Below, piece after piece: positions 1 through 8,575 of a stretch of DNA of 64,000 nt. The notes under the pieces are model-generated. The model had not been told where the DNA came from. It did no database searches and was given only the letters and a program-made list of their open reading frames with translations. The DNA is from Streptomyces actinomycinicus. Its GTDB lineage: Bacteria > Actinomycetota > Actinomycetes > Streptomycetales > Streptomycetaceae. Both the position numbers and the translations under genes were made by a program. The stretch is taken from assembly GCF_016741775.1 (NCBI RefSeq), contig NZ_JAERRK010000007.1, forward strand, positions 124,001 through 188,000, written 5' to 3'. The number at the start of each line of letters is the position of its first letter. The first letter of the stretch is position 1.

Positions 1-1
1 G

Positions 2-1654
2 TTCGCCGGGCGGTTCGCCGAGCGGCTGGCGAAGGTGTCCGGCGCCCTGCCCGCGCCACTGCCCGGACCGGCCGAGCAGGCGGAGATCACCACGGTGCAG
101 CAGCTGGCCCGGCTCGAAGAACACCTGGGCCTCACCCGCGTGTTCGCCGCCGACGACGGCTCGTGGCGGGTGATGGCGGACACCCGGCCGACGCTGGACG
201 CCTCCCCGCTGCACCGCAGCGTCTGGGTGAAGCCACTCCCCCGGCACACGGTCACGGCGACACTGCGGCCGATGCGCCGCTACCTGCAGACCGCGGCCGT
301 GGGCGGCAGCCCGGCGGACGTGGCCGGGCTGTCGCGCGCCCTCTTCGCCGCGGGGGTCACCCGGGTCACCCCGGTCGGCTCCATGCTGGAGGGTTACGAG
401 GGTGAACCGCACGACGGGGTCTACGCGTTGCAGCGCTACAGCCGTCGGGTCAGCGTGCGCGCGCCGGGCGACGCGTTCCGCACCGTCGCCTGCCTGGACG
501 ACCTGGTGGCGCCCCCGGTCCTGCCCCCGGCGCCCGAGGCGCCGCTGCTCGGCAAGGAAGGCGTGCAGCGCGCTCTCCTCTCGCTGGACCCGCGCGACGC
601 CCACCTGTACTTCCGCAGCGGGGGTTCCACGGGCGCGCCCGCCCTGTCGGTGTTCACCTGCGACGACTACGACAACCAGATGCGCGCCGCAGCCGACGGG
701 CTGCTCGCCGCCGGCTTCGACCCGGCCCGTGACCGGGCGGCCAACCTGTTCTACTGCGGCGGGATGTACGGGAGTTTCATCAGCTTCTTCTCCATTCTGG
801 AGCGCCTGAAGGCCACACAGATCCCGATGGCCGCGGGTCCCGACCACGCCATGACCGCCGAGGCACTGCTCACCCACGGGGCGGACACCCTCTTCGGCAT
901 GCCGTCCTACTTGTGGCAGCTGTTCCACGCCGAGGCGGACCGGCTGCGTGCGTACGGCGGGATCAGGAAGGTGTTCTACGGCGGGGAGCACTTCACCCCC
1001 GAGCAACGCCGGGTGCTGACCGAGGAGTTCGGTGTCGAGGTCATCCGTTCCGCCGCGTACGGCAGCACCGATCTGGGGCCGCTGGGCTACCAGTGCACGG
1101 CGGGAGAGGGGGCGGTCCACCATGTGCTGACCGATCTGCACACGCTGGAGATCCTCGACCCGCACACGGACCGGCCGGTGGCACCTGGCGAGCCGGGACG
1201 GCTGGTCTTCACCTCCCGGGCCCGTGCCGGACAGCGGCTGGAGCGCTACGAGATCGGTGATCTGGGCCGGGCGGTGGAGGGCGCCTGCGCGTGCGGCAGC
1301 CACGTGCCGAGGCTTGAACTGCTGGGGCGCTACGGCGACGTCGTGCGCGTCGGCACGTACTTCGTCAACTACCGGCGGATCCTGCGGGCCGCACAGGAAC
1401 TCCTCGGCTACCACGGTGAGATGCAGTTGCTGGTCGCGTCCGGCTCCGGCCGGGAAGTGGTGACGGTCCGGCTCGACGAGGAGTACGCGAGCGACCCGGA
1501 GGCAGCGCGGGAGGCTCTCCTCGCCGAGGTGACGGAGCTGGCCGCGGCCGAGGCGGAGGGTCTGCTGGCCTTCACCGTGGAGACCGTGCGGAGGGAGACG
1601 TTCGAGCGAACCTCCACCAGCGGCAAGCTGCGGACGGTCGTCGATCTGCGCTAG
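2..1654 (+). CDS. LuxC-LuxE-type acyl-CoA reductase/ligase fusion, 5' truncated
   Basis: The frame is open to the left edge, so the true start lies outside the window; an internal GTG at 35 is not a convincing start because family-like residues precede it. The first ~120 visible residues look like the C-terminal end of LuxC acyl-CoA reductases (GVTRVTPVGSM, then PHDGVYAL). From about residue 170 the protein becomes an ANL-type ligase of the LuxE/phenylacetate-CoA ligase kind: a phosphate-loop-like YFRSGGSTGAP, AAYGSTDLG, YEIGDLG and a Cys pair in CACGSHVPR. Known LuxC and LuxE work as partners that activate a fatty or aryl acid and reduce it to an aldehyde, so a fusion would put both steps in one chain. 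The substrate is not visible. A perfect hairpin follows the stop. The ligase half is confident; the LuxC assignment rests on a short C-terminal stretch. Confidence 0.75.
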   Translation, partial: FAGRFAERLAKVSGALPAPLPGPAEQAEITTVQQLARLEEHLGLTRVFAADDGSWRVMADTRPTLDASPLHRSVWVKPLPRHTVTATLRPMRRYLQTAAVGGSPADVAGLSRALFAAGVTRVTPVGSMLEGYEGEPHDGVYALQRYSRRVSVRAPGDAFRTVACLDDLVAPPVLPPAPEAPLLGKEGVQRALLSLDPRDAHLYFRSGGSTGAPALSVFTCDDYDNQMRAAADGLLAAGFDPARDRAANLFYCGGMYGSFISFFSILERLKATQIPMAAGPDHAMTAEALLTHGADTLFGMPSYLWQLFHAEADRLRAYGGIRKVFYGGEHFTPEQRRVLTEEFGVEVIRSAAYGSTDLGPLGYQCTAGEGAVHHVLTDLHTLEILDPHTDRPVAPGEPGRLVFTSRARAGQRLERYEIGDLGRAVEGACACGSHVPRLELLGRYGDVVRVGTYFVNYRRILRAAQELLGYHGEMQLLVASGSGREVVTVRLDEEYASDPEAAREALLAEVTELAAAEAEGLLAFTVETVRRETFERTSTSGKLRTVVDLR

Positions 1655-1680
1655 CCGGCCCCCGTCCGGGCGACGGACAC

Positions 1681-1707
1681 CATTCCGCCGGCCAGGCCGG
1701 CGGAATG
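1681..1707. terminator. Perfect 13-bp-stem hairpin, bidirectional terminator
   Basis: The arms CATTCCGCCGGCC and GGCCGGCGGAATG are perfectly complementary around a one-base centre. It sits 27 bp after the ligase stop and before the 3' end of the opposing small secreted-protein gene, so it could stop transcription from both sides. There is no T-run, as usual in high-GC actinomycetes. Confidence 0.6.
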
Positions 1708-1792
1708 GCAGCCTCCGCTTCCACCAGGTCCAACAGGACCTGAGCACCGCCTGCAGACCCAGACGGGTCCCGCCGTTGTGCGGAGGCGGCGG

Positions 1793-2131
1793 CTACGAAC
1801 CGAATCTCACGCTGTGTGGGAGGTCGCCGAAGAAGCTGGTGAACTGGCCGGGCTGCAGGCTGCCCCAGGAGTTTTCGCAGTTGCTGTCGAAGTAGAGCGT
1901 GGAGGTGGCGTTGGCCTGGTTCGAGGCGCTGGTCGCACCCCCGTGGAGTGGTTCGCACGTACGGAGGGCCGGGTCCTTGATCTGGAAGTCCCCCACCGAC
2001 GAGCTGTAGAAGAACGTGCCGGCGGCAGCGTGGGCACTGCTCATGGGAAGCGCGATGAAGAGCGCGAGGCCGGCACCCGCGGTCAGAGCCAGTCGGCCCA
2101 GGCGGGCCGCCGAAATGCGAGTCATGGTCAT
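1793..2131 (-). CDS. Small secreted hypothetical protein
   Basis: A 112-residue protein with a classical Sec signal peptide: basic start MTMTRISAARLGR, hydrophobic core ending near SSAHAAAG. The mature part is about 80 residues, rich in Ser/Phe/Gly, with two cysteines that could pair. I chose the ATG at 2131 because GTGGAG lies just upstream; a GTG at 2155 would add eight residues ahead of the basic region. I do not recognise the family. It has no operon partner and converges on the hairpin at 1681. Confidence 0.6.
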   Translation of the reverse strand: MTMTRISAARLGRLALTAGAGLALFIALPMSSAHAAAGTFFYSSSVGDFQIKDPALRTCEPLHGGATSASNQANATSTLYFDSNCENSWGSLQPGQFTSFFGDLPHSVRFGS

Positions 2132-2738
2132 GAACTCCACGGTTCCAGACGGCACCGGGCGTGCCCATGGAACACAGACCGCACGGACCGGGAAACGGAA
2201 GCAAACAGACCACGCGCGCGCCCGCCCGAGTTACGCGCGCCTGCCCGCCCCGCAACACTCGCCGTCGGGCCGTGGAGGCCCGTTCCGACCTACGTCGGCA
2301 TCCACGGGATCGCTGACAAACCGATTTCAGGGAAGCACCCTCACCATCAGGCGGGTCCGAATCCGGGTATCCACCGCCTGCTGCGGCTCGCCCCAGCACC
2401 CACTCTGCAGGAGCGTGGATCCTGCGGCACGTACGTCGAGGCTGCCGGCACGGCCGACGCGTGGCTTTGCGGATCGACGACGCCCACGATTGTGAGCAGC
2501 AGAGCCTATGCGCCGACCGCGCCCTGAACTCGCCGACTTTGACGTAGGAGCCATTACGCCGGGCGTACGACCGTGCGGGGGCCGATGTGACGAGCGAGGT
2601 TCAGTACCGAGGTCTTCGCGCCTGGCCGACTGGTCAGTAGCGGTGCCTGATGCGGTCAGGGGATTGGGTGCGAGCACGACCCGGCACCAAGGGCCAAGCA
2701 GCGGACTGCGGGGGGAAACGCCAGGATAAGACGACCTC
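2132..2738. other. Gene-free stretch, 607 bp
   Basis: No open frame here has a plausible start, ribosome-binding site and protein-like composition. It holds the promoter side of the small secreted gene and the 3' flank of the caspase gene. Confidence 0.5.
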
Positions 2739-3593
2739 TCAGATGGTGAAGGGTCGCTGGCGGATGAACCGCGTATTGGCGTGACCGGTCACGAAGAAGT
2801 TCGGGCTCTGAGTGGCCGGCATCTGGCTGAGGATCTCGCGGTGGAATGCCTTGTAGCCGCCGGGGAACTTGCCACCGTTCCATACCTGGAGCAAGGTCCC
2901 AGTGAACAGACCGTTCTGGAAGCCGTCCGCCGCCAGCTGATTGTCCTGACACGCCGAGATGAGCAGAACCGTCGCCCCGAGGTCACGGGTGTCTCTGGCG
3001 TTGAGTTTGCGCTGGATGTCATCGTAGCGCTGTTGATCTCGGTCGTAGACCTCGCGCTGCTTGTCCAACGGCATGATCCTGGCTGTCGTCTCGACCTCGT
3101 TGGGGTCGGTTGTCTGAAACTGCTCTTCGAGGGCTTGCGGGGTGAGAATCTCCCGAACCTTAACGCCGCTGCCGCTGTGGCAGCAGTCGAGGAGACAGAG
3201 AATCCGTACACCCTCTGCGAAGCCTTCGAACTCCTTGTAGAGCTCGTCGTCGATGTACTCCCGGTCGTAGAGACACATGGTCTCGTCGAGTCGATCCGGT
3301 TCGTCCTCGGGGCCGTTGAGGTCCGGTATCTGGCCCCCGTGCCCTGAGTAGGTGAAGAACAGCAGGTCACCGGCCGTGAGAACTCGCGCAGCCTTACGCA
3401 GTTCCGTGGTCACATTGTCGACTGTGGCGTCGGAAGTAAGCAAAGTCGTGCGCTCCTGGAACCCAGCGTCTTTGGCCAGCTGGTCCATGCTACGGGCGTC
3501 GTTTTCACAAGCGATGAGCTTGCCGTTCCAACCGCCGTACTCGTTGGGGTCGACGCCGTTGAGGCCGAGGTGGAGGGAAATTCCGCGAGCCAT
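2739..3593 (-). CDS. Caspase-family (C14) cysteine peptidase
   Basis: A 284-residue single-domain bacterial caspase homologue (metacaspase/orthocaspase type). It shows a p20-like core: start MARGISLHLGLNGVDP, catalytic His in TYSGHGGQ (about residue 85) and catalytic Cys in LLDCCHSGSG (about residue 138), with acidic residues between (EDEPDRLDE) that could bind Ca2+ or P1 Arg/Lys. There is no signal peptide and no extra effector or repeat domain, so it is probably a cytosolic protease. The ATG at 3593 has AAGGAG seven bases upstream. No adjacent gene suggests a partner. Bacterial caspases can act in phage defence or regulated death, but nothing here shows which role applies. Confidence 0.88.
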   Translation of the reverse strand: MARGISLHLGLNGVDPNEYGGWNGKLIACENDARSMDQLAKDAGFQERTTLLTSDATVDNVTTELRKAARVLTAGDLLFFTYSGHGGQIPDLNGPEDEPDRLDETMCLYDREYIDDELYKEFEGFAEGVRILCLLDCCHSGSGVKVREILTPQALEEQFQTTDPNEVETTARIMPLDKQREVYDRDQQRYDDIQRKLNARDTRDLGATVLLISACQDNQLAADGFQNGLFTGTLLQVWNGGKFPGGYKAFHREILSQMPATQSPNFFVTGHANTRFIRQRPFTI

Positions 3594-4292
3594 GGCAGCT
3601 CCTTCGGTGCGGAAGCGGGTGTCACGAAGGGCACAGGACTGGTCACAGGTATCTACGGAACGAGCCTGCCCGCCTGATTCCGGCCTCAAGGGTAATAGCG
3701 TGAACGGCGCACAGCAGGCCAGTTAGGCCATTGGAGTGATGCGGTATCGACGATCAGCCAGTAGCCTCGGGAATAGAGATTGTGATCCTGCCCTACGGCC
3801 AATTCGGCCTGCTATTCCGTCCCGGCCGACGGCTCGCCGCGTCACGGGGCCACCGCAAAGCCCCTGTGGCGGACGTCGACGTGTGGACCGCGGGAGTCTT
3901 CTGTGACCCCCCGCAGGCGAAGGCAAGGCCAGGACATCGAACCACCCGCCTGTGTGGTTGACGCGCGGAGCGTCAAGACTTTCGCCAGCGTCCCCGCCTC
4001 GAGTTCGCGTCGGGTCAGGGCGGCGACGTCGGCAAGACAACCATCGGCCCGAAGCGGAGCATCATCACCGCCACCCTGGCCTTCTCCCGGCCGTCCTGAT
4101 CAGAGCAGTCGGCGCCCAGACTCCGCCGCAGGCCGAACCCTCTCGACCAGGCGACGGCCGCCCAACCCGCGACCCTCTGGGCAGACGGCAGCTCGCAAAC
4201 CGTCCCGCCGACCTGGTCGCCTGGCCCGTGCCCGCCCTAACCCGGTTGAGAGCCTGGGCGGGCGTGGGGCTGGCCGGCCGTCTCCGCGTGGA
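3594..4292. other. Gene-free stretch, 699 bp
   Basis: The first part carries the promoter region of the caspase gene. Around 4015-4100 a short plus-strand frame (GDVGKTTIGPKRS and onward to a stop) looks protein-like, but no start or family can be assigned. It may be a gene remnant. Confidence 0.4.
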
Positions 4293-5189
4293 TCAGGCCG
4301 CCAGCGCTTCGCGCAGCGTTGAAGGCTCGAGCCCGAAGGTGTCCCGGATGTCGCTGTCGTCCACGATGAACGGACGCTCTGACATGTAGCTCATCTCGAT
4401 GAACTCGCGCCACAGCGGATCGGTGAAGGACAGGAGTGTCAGATCCCGTTCGCTGAGCGGCTCCAACCGCGGTTCGGGCGCTCCATGGAGTCCGGCGAGT
4501 GCGGTCGCGGCCTGCCGCAGGGTTGTGGTGATGACCGGGGCGTGCCAGGGCCGCCCCCATGCCCGTGTGTCGCCGCTGACCGCCACCAGCGCCGCCGCGA
4601 CGTCCTCGGTGTAGGAGAACGAATGAGCCGCATCGGGATTGCCGTGGACGAGAGCCAGTTCGCCGTCGCGGACCCGAGGCGCGACCAGCAGTGTGAACGC
4701 CGACACTGCGCCCGAGCCGAGGTACTGGCCGGCTCGCACTTCGGTGACCCGCAGCCGCCCTTGGTCGTGGGCCTCCTTGGCCTGCCGCCACAACTCGGCC
4801 CTCACCCGGCCTTTTCGAGTGTGCGGGGCCATCGGCGTGCGCTCGGTGACCGGCCCGGTGGTCTGCTGGTATCCGTAGTGGTTGCCGAGCATCACGTAGT
4901 CGGCCCCGGCCCGTTCGGTCGCGGCGAGGATAGAAGCGAACAAGGCCGGCATCGTCTCTGGCCACGTGTGGTAGGCGGTCATGGCGGCGTTGAAGACCGT
5001 GTTCGCTCCGGCCAGTGCCGCGGCCAGCTCGTCAGTGCGCTCCGCATCCAGGGCGATCCGATCAATGCCGGGGTGGTCAGGGCCACTGCCGCTGCGCGTG
5101 ATGAGGCGGACCCGCTCACCGCCGTCGGCCAGTTGCCGCGCGGTCGCGGCACCGGTCGCGCCCGCTCCGATGACGACTGATTCAGTCAT
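4293..5189 (-). CDS. NAD(P)-dependent epimerase/NmrA-like short-chain dehydrogenase
   Basis: A 298-residue Rossmann-fold protein. The N-terminus MTESVVIGAGATGAATARQL carries the GxGxxG dinucleotide loop, and residues around NHYGYQQTTGP lie where extended SDRs place their catalytic Tyr. Members act on sugar nucleotides, flavonoids or quinones, or serve as redox sensors; the substrate cannot be read here. The start at 5189 is set by GGAGA upstream and by the glycine-loop position; the open frame runs further up without conserved sequence. It is divergent from the GlxA-type regulator at 5332, sharing a 142-bp promoter region, so the regulator probably controls it. Confidence 0.8.
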   Translation of the reverse strand: MTESVVIGAGATGAATARQLADGGERVRLITRSGSGPDHPGIDRIALDAERTDELAAALAGANTVFNAAMTAYHTWPETMPALFASILAATERAGADYVMLGNHYGYQQTTGPVTERTPMAPHTRKGRVRAELWRQAKEAHDQGRLRVTEVRAGQYLGSGAVSAFTLLVAPRVRDGELALVHGNPDAAHSFSYTEDVAAALVAVSGDTRAWGRPWHAPVITTTLRQAATALAGLHGAPEPRLEPLSERDLTLLSFTDPLWREFIEMSYMSERPFIVDDSDIRDTFGLEPSTLREALAA

Positions 5190-5331
5190 GACGTTGTCTC
5201 CTGATGTCCTCAAATGAACTCTCCCTGAAAGGAGATGTGGTGCGCGGGGCCCCGATCGCTTGCCCAACTCTGGCGTGCGGACGCGAGGTAGGGTCAGTGG
5301 CCTGAAAGCCACGAGACCCAAGGATCCAGCC

Positions 5332-6294
5332 ATGCACCGTGTCGCCGTCCTGGCCGTCCCTGCGGTCAAGCCCTTCGACCTGTCCATGCCGTCGACGCTG
5401 CTCGGCGCGGCCGAACTCGACGGTCGCCCCGGCTATGAGGTCACGGTGTGCACCGCCACGCCCGGTACAGTCGCCGCCTCCGGTGGCATCGAGGTGGTGA
5501 TCCGGCACGATCTTCAGGCGGTCGAAGCGGCGGACACGGTGATCGTCCCCTCAACCGCCAGCCGGCACGATGCCGAGCCGGCCGCACTGGAGGCCTTGCG
5601 GGCGGCGGCCGCCGCGGGCAAGCGTGTCGCCTCGATCTGCAGCGGCGCCTTCGTTCTTGCCCAAGCCGGACTCCTCGACGGCCGTGCTGCCACCACCCAC
5701 TGGGCTCTGGCCGAGGAACTGCAGCACGCCTTCCCTCTGGTGCGCGTCGATGCCGACCGGCTGTTCGCCGAGGACGGACCGATCGTCACCGGCGCGGGCT
5801 CGGCCGCCGGGATCGACCTGTGCCTACACCTGATCAGCCGCGACTACGGCGCGGCCGTGGCCAACGCGGCGGCCCGCGCTGCCGTCGTCACCCCGGTACG
5901 CCACGGCGGGCAAGCGCAGTTCGTGCAAACCCCGCTGCCGGTCAGGACCGACTCCTCCCTGGACGCGGCCCGCATCTGGGCACTGCAGCATCTGGACCGG
6001 GCGATATCCCTGCAGGACCTGGCCGGGCAAGCCAAGGTCAGTGTGCGGACCTTGACCCGCCGCTTCACCACCGAGACAGGTGTGACCCCGTTCCAATGGC
6101 TGCTGCAGCAGCGGCTGCTGCGGGCCCGTGAACTGCTGGAGACCACCGATCTCACCGTCGACAACGTGGCCCGGCGCAGCGGCCTCGGCTCCGGCGAGTC
6201 ACTCCGCCAGCACCTGAACCGTCAGATCGGCATGACTCCGGCCGCCTACCGAGACGCCTTCACTCACCGCCCCGGCGGGAAGACTCGCCAGTGA
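5332..6294 (+). CDS. GlxA-family transcriptional regulator (DJ-1/PfpI + AraC HTH)
   Basis: A 320-residue two-domain regulator. Residues 1-200 are a DJ-1/PfpI-like domain with the nucleophile-elbow-like ASICSGAFVLAQ (a Cys at the elbow), and the last ~95 residues form a double AraC-type helix-turn-helix (SVRTLTRRFTTETGVTPFQW and LRQHLNRQIGMTPAAYR). GlxA-type proteins are usually DNA-binding regulators rather than proteases. The ATG at 5332 follows an AAGGA. It is divergent from the epimerase at 5189, its likeliest target. Confidence 0.88.
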   Translation: MHRVAVLAVPAVKPFDLSMPSTLLGAAELDGRPGYEVTVCTATPGTVAASGGIEVVIRHDLQAVEAADTVIVPSTASRHDAEPAALEALRAAAAAGKRVASICSGAFVLAQAGLLDGRAATTHWALAEELQHAFPLVRVDADRLFAEDGPIVTGAGSAAGIDLCLHLISRDYGAAVANAAARAAVVTPVRHGGQAQFVQTPLPVRTDSSLDAARIWALQHLDRAISLQDLAGQAKVSVRTLTRRFTTETGVTPFQWLLQQRLLRARELLETTDLTVDNVARRSGLGSGESLRQHLNRQIGMTPAAYRDAFTHRPGGKTRQ

Positions 6295-6451
6295 CCGCGT
6301 GTGGCTCCACGCGGAAGGGGCCTTGCACGGATGGTTGCTCATGAAGCGCCAGGTCGCCCGCCAGCCCGTCTCGCGTCCGCCCTCGGCCCGCGCCCTGACC
6401 GTCGCACCGGCGGTGCGACGGGCGGCTGCGGCGCGGGAGCGCGCTCGATGG

Positions 6452-6904
6452 TCAGTCGAACCAGACAACGAGTCGCACGTTGTCAGCTCCGTGGAGTTCG
6501 GCCAGCGTCCGCATCACGTCCCAGACCGGCGCCCAGTGGGTGCCCGGCCCAGCGACGGTGCTGCGGCTGCGCGTGCCGGATGAATCGGTCTCGTTCCAGT
6601 CGGCAGCGGCCAGCTCGGTCCAGCTGATCCACGTCGTTCCGTGTGTGTCCTGTGGCCCGCCCCAGGCGGCGAACGCGGCTCGCAGCCCGTTCGAGGCGCC
6701 CTCCGGCAGGCCGCGATCTTGGGAAAGGGGGCGGAATCCGTAGGAGTTACGGACGCCGAAGAGGCAGGCGAGCGCGTCATAGGCGTTGCCGGTGTTGAGG
6801 AGGAAGAGGTCGATGGCGGCATGCCACACCGCATCTTCGTCATCCTCCCCGAAGATCCGGGCCAGAGGTCTGCACTCGATCATCCCGCTCACGTCCGTGG
6901 ACAT
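6452..6904 (-). CDS. Conserved hypothetical protein
   Basis: About 150 residues, soluble, with no signal or membrane segment. It begins MSTDVSGMIECRPLARIFGE and contains LFLLNTGNAYDALACLFGV and a Trp-rich C-terminal half (TTWISWTELAAADW, PGTHWAPVWDVMRTL). Even composition and strong third-position GC support a real gene. I do not recognise the family. The ATG at 6904 is preferred over an upstream start at 6982 because the added residues are low-complexity; its ribosome-binding site is weak. Confidence 0.6.
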   Translation of the reverse strand: MSTDVSGMIECRPLARIFGEDDEDAVWHAAIDLFLLNTGNAYDALACLFGVRNSYGFRPLSQDRGLPEGASNGLRAAFAAWGGPQDTHGTTWISWTELAAADWNETDSSGTRSRSTVAGPGTHWAPVWDVMRTLAELHGADNVRLVVWFD

Positions 6905-7230
6905 GTCCGCAGTATGCCCAGGCCAGTCTTCAGTAGGTGGCTTTGATCCGTTGCGAGGAGTCCTCGTCAGCAGATGCTGCACCGCTGGCAGGTATCCCGC
7001 CCGCCTCTGCCCGCTTCACGGCCACCCGCTTTGAGGGCTCTTCTCCTTCACAACCGAGAATCATCGCCCGGCCACCTGTCATGACGTGGGCAGAGTGCTT
7101 GCCACCGGCGAGGTATACAGCCGCCCCATCCACCGCAAAAGGGCACCAAACCCCGGCGCACCGAGGAACGGCAAACTTGGTGGCCTGGGGCCATGTGCAG
7201 CGGGCACGAGGTCGAAGAAGTTCGCGGAGT

Positions 7231-7761
7231 GTGCCGGTGGATCTCAGCTCAGTGATCATCGCGGTGGCAGGCGTCGCAGGGACCCTGGGAGGATCACTCC
7301 TCACCCAACGCGGCACTGAACGAGCAAAGCGCCGGGAAATAGAGTTCGTTCATGAGCATGAAGAGATCCGTGAGAACCGTTCACTCCGACGCACCTGCTA
7401 CGTGGAACTCAACCGGGATGCCCGACAGTTCACCACCGCACTCAACCGCCACCTACATGTCATGAGGGAGCGCGGTGTGGAGGACGCCGACAGGGACGCA
7501 CTCAACGAGGCGAAGACCGCGCACCGCGATCGATACTCCGAAGCACAGATGATCGCCCCTGAAGGGGTGCTCCTGACAGCGAGTGCCGTCAACAAGGCCC
7601 TGAACGAGGTCTACGGTCAGGTCAAGCGCCTCGAACTCGGTGCTCCTGGGCCAGGGGAAACGATGGAGACCGCGGCCCGGGCACAGTACGAGGTCTGGGA
7701 CCTCCTGCGAACTATGAGGACTGCCATGCGTCACGACCTCGGTGTGGCGCATGAAGATTGA
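7231..7761 (+). CDS. Membrane-anchored helical hypothetical protein
   Basis: A 176-residue protein with one N-terminal transmembrane helix (VIIAVAGVAGTLGGSLLTQ) followed by a charged, mostly helical cytosolic part (ERAKRREIEFVHEHEEIREN and onward). The GTG start at 7231, with CGGAG close upstream, puts the helix at the very N-terminus; GTG 7237 is equally possible. The same architecture recurs in the longer protein at 19463-20368. Function unknown. It lies directly before the decayed tap gene on the other strand. Confidence 0.6.
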   Translation: MPVDLSSVIIAVAGVAGTLGGSLLTQRGTERAKRREIEFVHEHEEIRENRSLRRTCYVELNRDARQFTTALNRHLHVMRERGVEDADRDALNEAKTAHRDRYSEAQMIAPEGVLLTASAVNKALNEVYGQVKRLELGAPGPGETMETAARAQYEVWDLLRTMRTAMRHDLGVAHED

Positions 7762-7786
7762 AAGCCGGCGCTCCTTGCGGTCTGCC

Positions 7787-8520
7787 TCATCTGCCTCGGC
7801 CAGTCGATGGTTGATCGAGGCAAGAGGTTGGGACGCTGCGGTAGACGCCGGCCGCCGCGGCGGTCTTCATCATCTTGCGGTGCATGCTGACCCGGACGCT
7901 GGCCAGCACAGCAGCCGGAGTCTCGGGGCGCCACGTCCTGCGCTCCAGGGCCGGCCACGGCTCGTAGTACGGAACCTGGCCCCGCTTGCGCCGCCTCAGC
8001 TTGCCGATCCCGCCCTTCGCCGTCGACATAATAACCTTCGCCACCAGGACAAAGGCCGGGCCGACCTCCTCGGAGCGGGCCATCGCGTCCAAGAACTCGC
8101 TCCCGCCCGTCTCCGTGGTGACGCCGAGGTCGGCCATCGTCTCCCCGTACGCGTCGCGCAGCCGCTTGCACCCGGGATCCAGGTGGCTGCTGGTGCAGGT
8201 GCGCACGTACGCATCGATCGGCGCGACCTCGAAGCCGAGCTCCACCCGTAGGCGACGGTGGGGGTGGCGTACGGGGCCGGGCCGGTCGGGTGCTCGCCGG
8301 TCGGCGTGAACGGTGAGGGAAGGCGGTCGGCGTCGACGGCGCGGCCGCCCACCCAGACGTGGGCGAGGTCGACCAGCCAAGGGCCGGGCAGCGCCGGGTC
8401 GAACTTGGGGTTACTGGTCAGGTGGGTGGGGCCGTTCAGACCGACGGTGAGGCCGTTCGTGGCGGCGAATGCCGTGTTGACGTCGTTGGCGACGAGGTCC
8501 GGCTGCACGCGCTCGTCTCG
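7787..8520 (-). pseudogene. tap: Decayed telomere-associated protein (Tap) gene
   Basis: Two overlapping minus-strand frames together give the C-terminal region of Tap, the protein that recruits the terminal protein to telomeres of linear Streptomyces replicons. Upstream frame: NPKFDPALPGPWLVDLAHV, RLPSPF, YATPTVAY. Downstream frame: ELGFEVAPIDAYVR, KRLRDAYGETMADLGV, GGIGKLRRRKRG, TWRPETPAAV, MHRKMMKTAAAAG. The frame changes near 8247-8253, where one base appears to be lost. The large N-terminal DNA-binding part is absent and the C-terminus is cut, so it cannot be functional. It suggests a linear-plasmid or chromosome-end origin. The family call is from memory of the conserved blocks. Confidence 0.65.
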
Positions 8521-8554
8521 GTGGGATCGGGTCCGCCGTTCTATCTCCAACCTG

Positions 8555-8569
8555 TGTTGTTTCTAGAAT
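8555..8569 (+). promoter_or_regulatory. 15-bp putative operator/promoter element of the ArsR-like regulator
   Basis: TGTTGTTTCTAGAAT ends six bases before the ATG at 8576, and its last six bases (TAGAAT) make a good -10 box, so the transcript may be leaderless. Its reverse complement recurs with one mismatch at 9243-9257 in front of the DUF3291 gene. Confidence 0.5.
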
Positions 8570-8575
8570 GGCCGG

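Noticed and set aside
2281..2527. Frame with YVGIHGIADK suggesting a hydrolase start
   Set aside because: No ribosome-binding site, no conserved continuation, random composition after 15 residues.
6930..7316. Minus-strand frame (GVWCPFAVDGAAVYLAGGKH)
   Set aside because: Part of it looks protein-like, but it overlaps the membrane-anchored gene and no start or family can be supported.
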